Positions 58,765 through 64,000 of a DNA stretch of 64,000 bases are shown piece by piece. This DNA comes from Chlorella sorokiniana (lineage: Eukaryota > Chlorophyta > Trebouxiophyceae > Chlorellales > Chlorellaceae). Both the position numbers and the translations under genes were made by a program. Each line of letters opens with the position of its first letter. The first letter of the stretch is position 1. Location: the NCBI GenBank assembly GCA_025917655.1, contig CP084616.1, positions 1,612,001-1,676,000 on the forward strand. Direction: 5' to 3'. A model generated the notes under the pieces. The model ran no database searches. It worked only from the letters and a program-made list of their open reading frames with translations, and was not told where the DNA came from.

Positions 58765-61346
58765 CTACTGCTGCTGGCCGCCACGGCCGCCACGGCCACC
58801 CTGCAGCGCCACAACACAGGGATGGGGGCTGGGGTGGGATGAGGGGCGGGGTAGGGACTTGCCTTGCGCAACGGGAGAGCTGGGAGGTGGCGGGAACGAC
58901 TCACGGTCCCGCAGGAACCTCACCCGGTAGTAGCCTCGGCCGCCACCACGGCCCCGCCCACGGCCCCGGTAGCTACCGCCTGCAAGCAAGGGGGGTCACA
59001 AGCCGTCAGGCGTCAGCGACAGGGAACGGCGTGACGGGTCCCGGCAGAGGGCCCGCTCCTCTTCCCCCGCGCCGCTCCTGGCTTGCTGTCGGGGGTGAAC
59101 AACGAGGAGAGGGCGGCGCGGAGCGCACCCGCGCGGGCCGTGCCCCCAAACGTCTCCACATCCACGCGCCGCTGCGCCGCCATCTTGGAGCGCCACGCGT
59201 CGCGGTCGCCTGCGGGCCACCGGCGTGGGGAGGCGCGGGGATGCGGCGCGTTTGGAGCGGGTGCAGGTGCGGGGGCGACAGACGGGACGCGCGGGGTGCA
59301 GCCCGGGAGTAAAGCAAAGGTGGCAGCCAGGCCCCTGCCCCCCCAACCCCCCTTCTCCACACGACGCCCCCTGCCCCGGCTCTCCCTCCCAGCCGCCCCG
59401 GCACGGCAGCGCCCGCCGCCGGCCAGCCGGCCCGGCACGGCACCGCCCGCCGCCGTCCAGCCGCCCCCACTCACCGCCGTCGGCCAGCCGCTCCAGCGTG
59501 TCGCAGGAGAGCTGGTCGAAGAAGTCGTCCTTGGAGTAGGAGGAGGTGGCCGGCACCACGGGGACCTGCGCGGGAAGCGGAAGCGGTGGCGGTGGGCGGG
59601 TGTGTGGGCGGGTGTGTGGGCGGGTGCATTTCTTGTTCTTAGACCCATAAAAACAGCAAAACGAGAGGTATTCTCAAACACTGGCAAAAGACGTGTTTGG
59701 GTACCCTCAAAAAATTGTGTGTAAAAGGGGGAGGGGGTTGAGGCTGTGTGGAGGCTGTGTGGGCACAGGGGTGCCACCCGCGGGGGCCGGCCAGCGGCGG
59801 TATCGGCATCTGGCAGGGGGCGGCGGGGGCAAGGGCGGCAGCGCAAGGGGGAAAAGTGGGGGTCCTCACGTGCTCCTCCTCCACCTCCCTCTCCAGAGAC
59901 GCCTTGTTGAACTTCTTCAGGGCCTCCTCAAAGTCAAACTCCTCCTGCGGTGCAGTAGGGGTGAGGGGGCGTGTGTGGTCGGGGACGGGAGGGAGTAAAG
60001 GGGCCAATGAGGGCAAGGCCTGGAGGCAGCGAGAGTGACGGCGAGCTGCAGGCGCTGTGTGTTTCATTGATGGTTGTGTGAGGAGGGGCGGGTGTTTGCG
60101 GAACAAGCCACACCTGCGTGCGGTGCAGGCCAGGCTGGAGCCAGTGGCAAGAAGAGCAAAGCCTCAGCCTGGCTTCCCCCTCCCTCGCCTTCTTCCCCTT
60201 TCACAAACACAAGTGTTCCCCAGCCCAGCTTGCCTTGGGGACCTCGACGGGCGGTGGCCGCGGCTGCTGCTGGCGGGGCGCGTGTGGCGGCCCGCCGCGA
60301 CCGCCATGCTGCGGCGCGGCGCCGCCGCGCGCCGCCGTGATGGGGCGGCGCCGCCACGACCGCCGCGGCCGCCGCGGTGGTGCAGGGGGCGCGCCCGCCC
60401 GCGGCGTGGGCGTAGGAGGAGGGCCGGGCTGCGGCGGGGAGCCGTGCTGCCGTTGGCGGCCGGGAGGGGGCTGACGGTGACGGTGGGGGCGGGGGCGGGG
60501 GCGGGCTGGCCCGCGGGGGGCCCGGGCGGCGGCGGCACGGGCGGACCCGGGGGTGGGGGTGGGCCGCCGGGGGCGCCGGGAGGGGGGAGGGCCCCAGGGG
60601 CTGCTGCCAAAGGGCGGCGGTGCGCCGTACGGCTGCGGGCCGGGCGGCGGCGGCGCGCCCCAGGCGGCGGCAGCCCCGGGGGCGGTGCACCCGCAGAGAC
60701 GATTGCCGGGTCCTGGAAGCCGGTGGGCGGAGCGGCCGGGGCGGCGCGGGGCTGGCGGCGGCTGCAGCACCGTCAGCTCCTTGATCTCCGCCCCTGCAGG
60801 CAGGGCAGCATCCACAAACCACATGCGTTAGCAGAAGAGACCGCTGAAGGCTGCCCGGGCAGGACCCGCGCCGCCGCCCTGCTTCAGGCCCCCTCTCCCT
60901 ATTCGGCGCGCCTCTCACCCTTGAACACCACATACTCGAAGATTTGGTCGCTGGGGGCACTTCACCCTCCTTCCGGCGGCCCTCGGTGCCGTAGCAGCGC
61001 ACTGCAGAAGCAGGGGGAGACCGAGGATGGAAGGCGTGTGCAGCAACCTATGATATTCTGCGAGGTGTCGAGGGATGGGAGAGCTCCGCTGCAAGCCTGC
61101 CCTGCGAAGCCACCCCCACAGATCAGATGCCTCCTCCGCCCAGTTCCGAAGCCACAGCGCAAGATCCAGCTAGCAGTACTCCTTGAAAGCCTCCAGCGCA
61201 CCGTTGGAGAGGGCGATGGTGGAGTTGGGCATGTCTATCGTCCACAGGGTGCCGGTGTATCGAACCTCGCCCTGGGAGATGAGGCTCATGAGACTACCGA
61301 TGTAGGGCAGCCCATCGGAGCTCGCAGAGGCGTCGGGAGCTGCCAT
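58765..61346 (-). CDS. DCP5: LSM14/Scd6-family mRNA decapping and P-body factor (DCP5-like)
   Basis: Cytoplasmic translational repressor and decapping activator that scaffolds P-bodies. Exon 61346-61202: [17 protein letters not shown] with [19 protein letters not shown]; exon 61001-60919: [14 protein letters not shown] plus FEYVVFK; together the LSM14 Sm-like domain. FEYVVFK reads only with one more base in the G run 60953-60957. The exon from about 60808 ([10 protein letters not shown]) continues as a long Pro/Gly/Ala-rich linker to VEVPK at 60234; the next intron (60233-59945) has GC-AG borders. Exon 59944-59870, [20 protein letters not shown], is the FDF motif; 59565-59475, [20 protein letters not shown], is the FFD box; then [10 protein letters not shown] (TFG box). 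An RGG tail ([28 protein letters not shown]) ends at 58765. Domain order is canonical. Confidence 0.92.
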
Positions 61347-62343
61347 TGCGGGCCGGTCGTGCCGACAGGCTCTACAGCGCTGCCCAAACTGGGCCCCTTG
61401 CCTCCTGCCGTGTGCCAGCAAGGGCGAAGTACGCTGATGTGTTGACGGCACGGGGTGAAAAGCAGCGGAGTTCCGAACCCTGATGAGGGCGCGGCGCAGC
61501 GCAGCAGGCGGGGCAGCGGAAGCTTAACAGCAGGGCCCACCAGCTCAGTGCATGGCCTTGTTCCCCCATACCCCAACAGATCACAATGATGAGCAGAAGA
61601 GCAAGGAGCCTCCCATCAATGCGTGGCCCTGAGCTGCCGCAGTATCCCACACACGCCCTCTGCAGTTGTTGCGCAAGCATCCTCGAGGTAAGCAGGCACC
61701 ATGTGCCGGCCAGTAACACTGCCTTCGCACATGCTGGTAGTTGGAATGCTTACACTTAACAATGCGAGCAGCATGGGCTGCAGAGGACGCTGCCAGGCAG
61801 GCACCAGGCACGGGCAGTTGACACAAAGTCAACTGAGGGGGCGGTCAGCATCTGTCGCAAGGCGTTCGCTATCAAGGGGGCCATCACTGCTTCTGCCCCC
61901 TTATGAAAGGATCATTGAGGAAACTCACGAAAAAACATTCAGCCGCACAAAGCAGATCAGATCATTGGAGGCATGGGCAGTGGGTAGTCAACGTCAAAAC
62001 TGCAGGCACCGTTGCGCCGGCGTGCCGTGCCAGGCGGACGGCGATCACAGGCAAAAGCAGTGCAGTCAGAAGGCAGTCACGCGGCCGCAACCCGCTGCTG
62101 GTCCTGCGCCCGCGCGCATGAGGGTGGCAGGTCGGGCAGCGGCCCATCAGGGTCCATTCGTTCAAATGAAAAGGTGAATCGTTCCGGCTGGCCCCTGCAC
62201 GACCGGAAGCAGCAAGGGGGCACGGGCCAGCAGCAGCACTGGGGTCAGCGGCAAGAGCAACAGGCTGCGGGGCATGCTGGTGGCAGCGCCAGAGGCTCGG
62301 CAGCAGAAAACACACCAGCCGGCGTGCCCCCTGCATGCCCGCT
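61347..62343. other. Intergenic
   Basis: Promoter side of the LSM14/DCP5 gene and 3' flank of the phospholipase-B-like gene. No conserved coding segment; one minus-strand TGTAA at 61750-61754 could serve the right-hand gene. Confidence 0.5.
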
Positions 62344-64000
62344 TCATGCGGCAGCAGCTCCGGCAGGAGCGGAGGGGCAGGGCTGCGGGGCGCCTGCCTG
62401 TGCGTCAGGTTTGCCACGGCAGGCTCGCTCCAGCGGAAGGGCGGCACGGACCAAGGCCAGGAGTCGGTGGTAGGGCCGTTGACGGCGTCCGCTTGCATCT
62501 GCGCTTGCGGCGGAGAGGAGGGGCGGCGGCGGCGGCCACCTCGACAGCCTGGGCAAGCCCTCGCCCCCACCCCGCTGCTGCGAGCTGTGCCAGCGCTGTG
62601 CTTCCTGGTCGCTCGACCGCTGTGCACCCAGCGTGATCCATCCCGCCCCTCCGTCCTCCCCCAGCCGCGCACCACAAAGCCCAGCACAGCGCACTGCAAT
62701 GCATACAACCTCGAGCAGCCTCCAAACCCACCATTACCACTGCAGTCTCCTCCCGCATTCTCCTTTCCCCCACAGCACCCAACCCCCACCCCCACCCGCA
62801 CCCCCACCCACACGCGCGCCCGCCCCCACCTGGAGCGCCAGCCAGTAGCTGGTGACTTTGGTGTCGAAGCAGCCGCGGGGCACTGGGTTGAAAGGGTCCA
62901 GGTCGCCCGCCCGCACACCGCGCAGATGGGGTGGCCCTCTGAGAACTGCGGCGGGGCGGTGGGTGGGCGGGTGCGTTGGTGTGTGATGGGGGCGCGGCGG
63001 TGTGTCAGGGAACGTGGGCGGCTCAGCTGGGCAGGCTGCAGAGCTACGCAAAGAGCTGGCTCGGCAGGCAGCCCAGGGGTGACAGGCAGCGCGGCGGCGG
63101 CAGGCAGCCCAGCAGCGGCGGGCAGCCCGGCATGAGCATGTGCCCCTCCGGCAAGCAACCACAGGGCTGCCTGCACAACGACACTGCAAAGCGCGCTCAG
63201 CACCAGCAGCGGCGGGCGCTGCGGGCACGCCAAGCTGCGCGCAGGCGGCCCGCTGAGGCGCTGACGGGCCGACGCACCGGGTCGGTCTTCCAGCTGTTGC
63301 CGCGCATCACCGCCTTGATCCCCGCCAGGTCAGCAATGCCCGCCTGGTCCCGCCTGAAAATCTTGGCGCTGCAGCAAAGCGCGGGGAGCAGCGACATGAG
63401 GGGTGATGGGGGGAAGCAGTAGGCCAGAAGGGAGGAAAGCGAGGATGCTCAGCAAAGGGCCAGCCGCGGCCTGCGGGGTGGCCGCCGAGGGGCGGCTGCC
63501 GCAGGGAGCGTGCAGGCCGCCGGCAGGGCAGCAGCGCCGCAGGAGGTGCAACCGCGGGCGGCCGGTCGACCTCGAGCGCAGCTGTGACGGCCCGAGGGGG
63601 AGGGGGGCCACACGCACCCGCGCCAGCACACAATCGCACCCGCAGGCACGGCCCCCTCTCCCCCAAAAAACACGCGCGTGCAAGCGTGCCCTCAAGCACA
63701 CAAACACACCGCGGGGAGCTGTGGTAGGACAGCCAGTGGGTGGTGAGGCCAAAGTGCTGGCCAAAGCGCTCCACGCGGCTGATGAAGTCTGCGAGCAGGG
63801 AGGGCACGAGGGACGGGAGGGAGGCGGTTAGCGGGCCACGGGCAAAGGTCGGCTGGCAGGCAGGCAAACTTTGGGTGGGCTGGGCAGCCCAAGCACTGTG
63901 CTGCAAGCCAAACACACTGGCCAAAACCGGTTGATGCCCGCCGGCCAGCCCGCCAGCCAGCCCGGCGGCGGCTTGAGGGCCACACCTGGCAACAAGACTG
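62344..64000 (-). CDS. Phospholipase B-like protein (5' part outside window)
   Basis: Lysosomal/secreted phospholipase-B-like (PLBD, lamina ancestor) hydrolase of the Ntn-fold. Exons: 63788-63710 (DFISRVERFGQHFGLTTHWL), 63368-63278 (IFRRDQAGIADLAGIKAVMR, NSWKTDP), 62945-62830 (EGHPICAVRAGDLDPFNPV, GCFDTKVTSYWLALQ) and from 62498 (ADAVNGPTTDSWPWSVPPF, RWSEP). These match the family's RDQ, MRYNDY..DP, ICxRxDLN, GGxDTKV and SGPT..FxW landmarks. The N-terminal half with the nucleophile Cys lies beyond 64000. A frame change sits within ICAVRAGDL. The stop at 62344 is one of two candidate frames and is uncertain. Confidence 0.75.

Overview
The window is nuclear DNA of a GC-rich green alga, most likely of the Chlorella lineage (Trebouxiophyceae). 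Evidence: coding strands heavily biased to G/C at third positions, many short GT-AG (and some GC-AG) introns, TGTAA polyadenylation signals 130-480 bases past stop codons, intronless histone genes with a GGTGTT-N4-AACACC 3' palindrome, and hydroxyproline-rich cell-wall genes. The species cannot be fixed from the sequence alone.

Layout. 1-8879 (+): a hydroxyproline-rich wall protein, open at the left edge, whose first 6.5 kb is a ~235-bp minisatellite. 9361-16425 (-): a large chromatin-reader protein with PHD finger, possible Tudor-like strand, Myb/SANT and Agenet segments. 16889-18616 (-): an unrecognised membrane/coiled-coil protein. 19079-22300 (-): polysaccharide (chitin) deacetylase. 23167-26188 (-): membrane-anchored epoxide hydrolase. 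26966-28750 (-): secreted CAP/PR-1-like protein. 29456-31597 (-): ribosomal protein eS7, divergent from 32254-37850 (+): U-box cyclophilin CYP65/PPIL2. 38240-40530 (-): a trypsin-fold protein that has lost catalytic His and Ser. 41289-44015: a complete core histone quartet as two divergent pairs (H2B/H2A and H4/H3). 45057-54051 (+): a secreted pectate-lyase-fold protein with PPSP linkers and PAN/Apple modules. 55133-57828 (-): a low-complexity hypothetical. 58765-61346 (-): LSM14/DCP5 mRNA-decapping factor. 62344-right edge (-): phospholipase-B-like protein, 5' part outside the window.

Functionally, six genes (wall HRGP, deacetylase, CAP, protease homologue, pectate-lyase-fold, phospholipase B-like) are secretory, interleaved with housekeeping chromatin and RNA genes. 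Two whole-window properties matter to any reader. First, conserved proteins repeatedly lose frame by one missing base in a short mononucleotide run (more than a dozen sites), which points to uncorrected long-read consensus rather than pseudogenes. Second, at least seven introns whose flanking reading frames match use GC-AG borders, an unusually high share. Coordinates for multi-exon genes are start-to-stop spans; exon borders are given where the reading frame fixes them.
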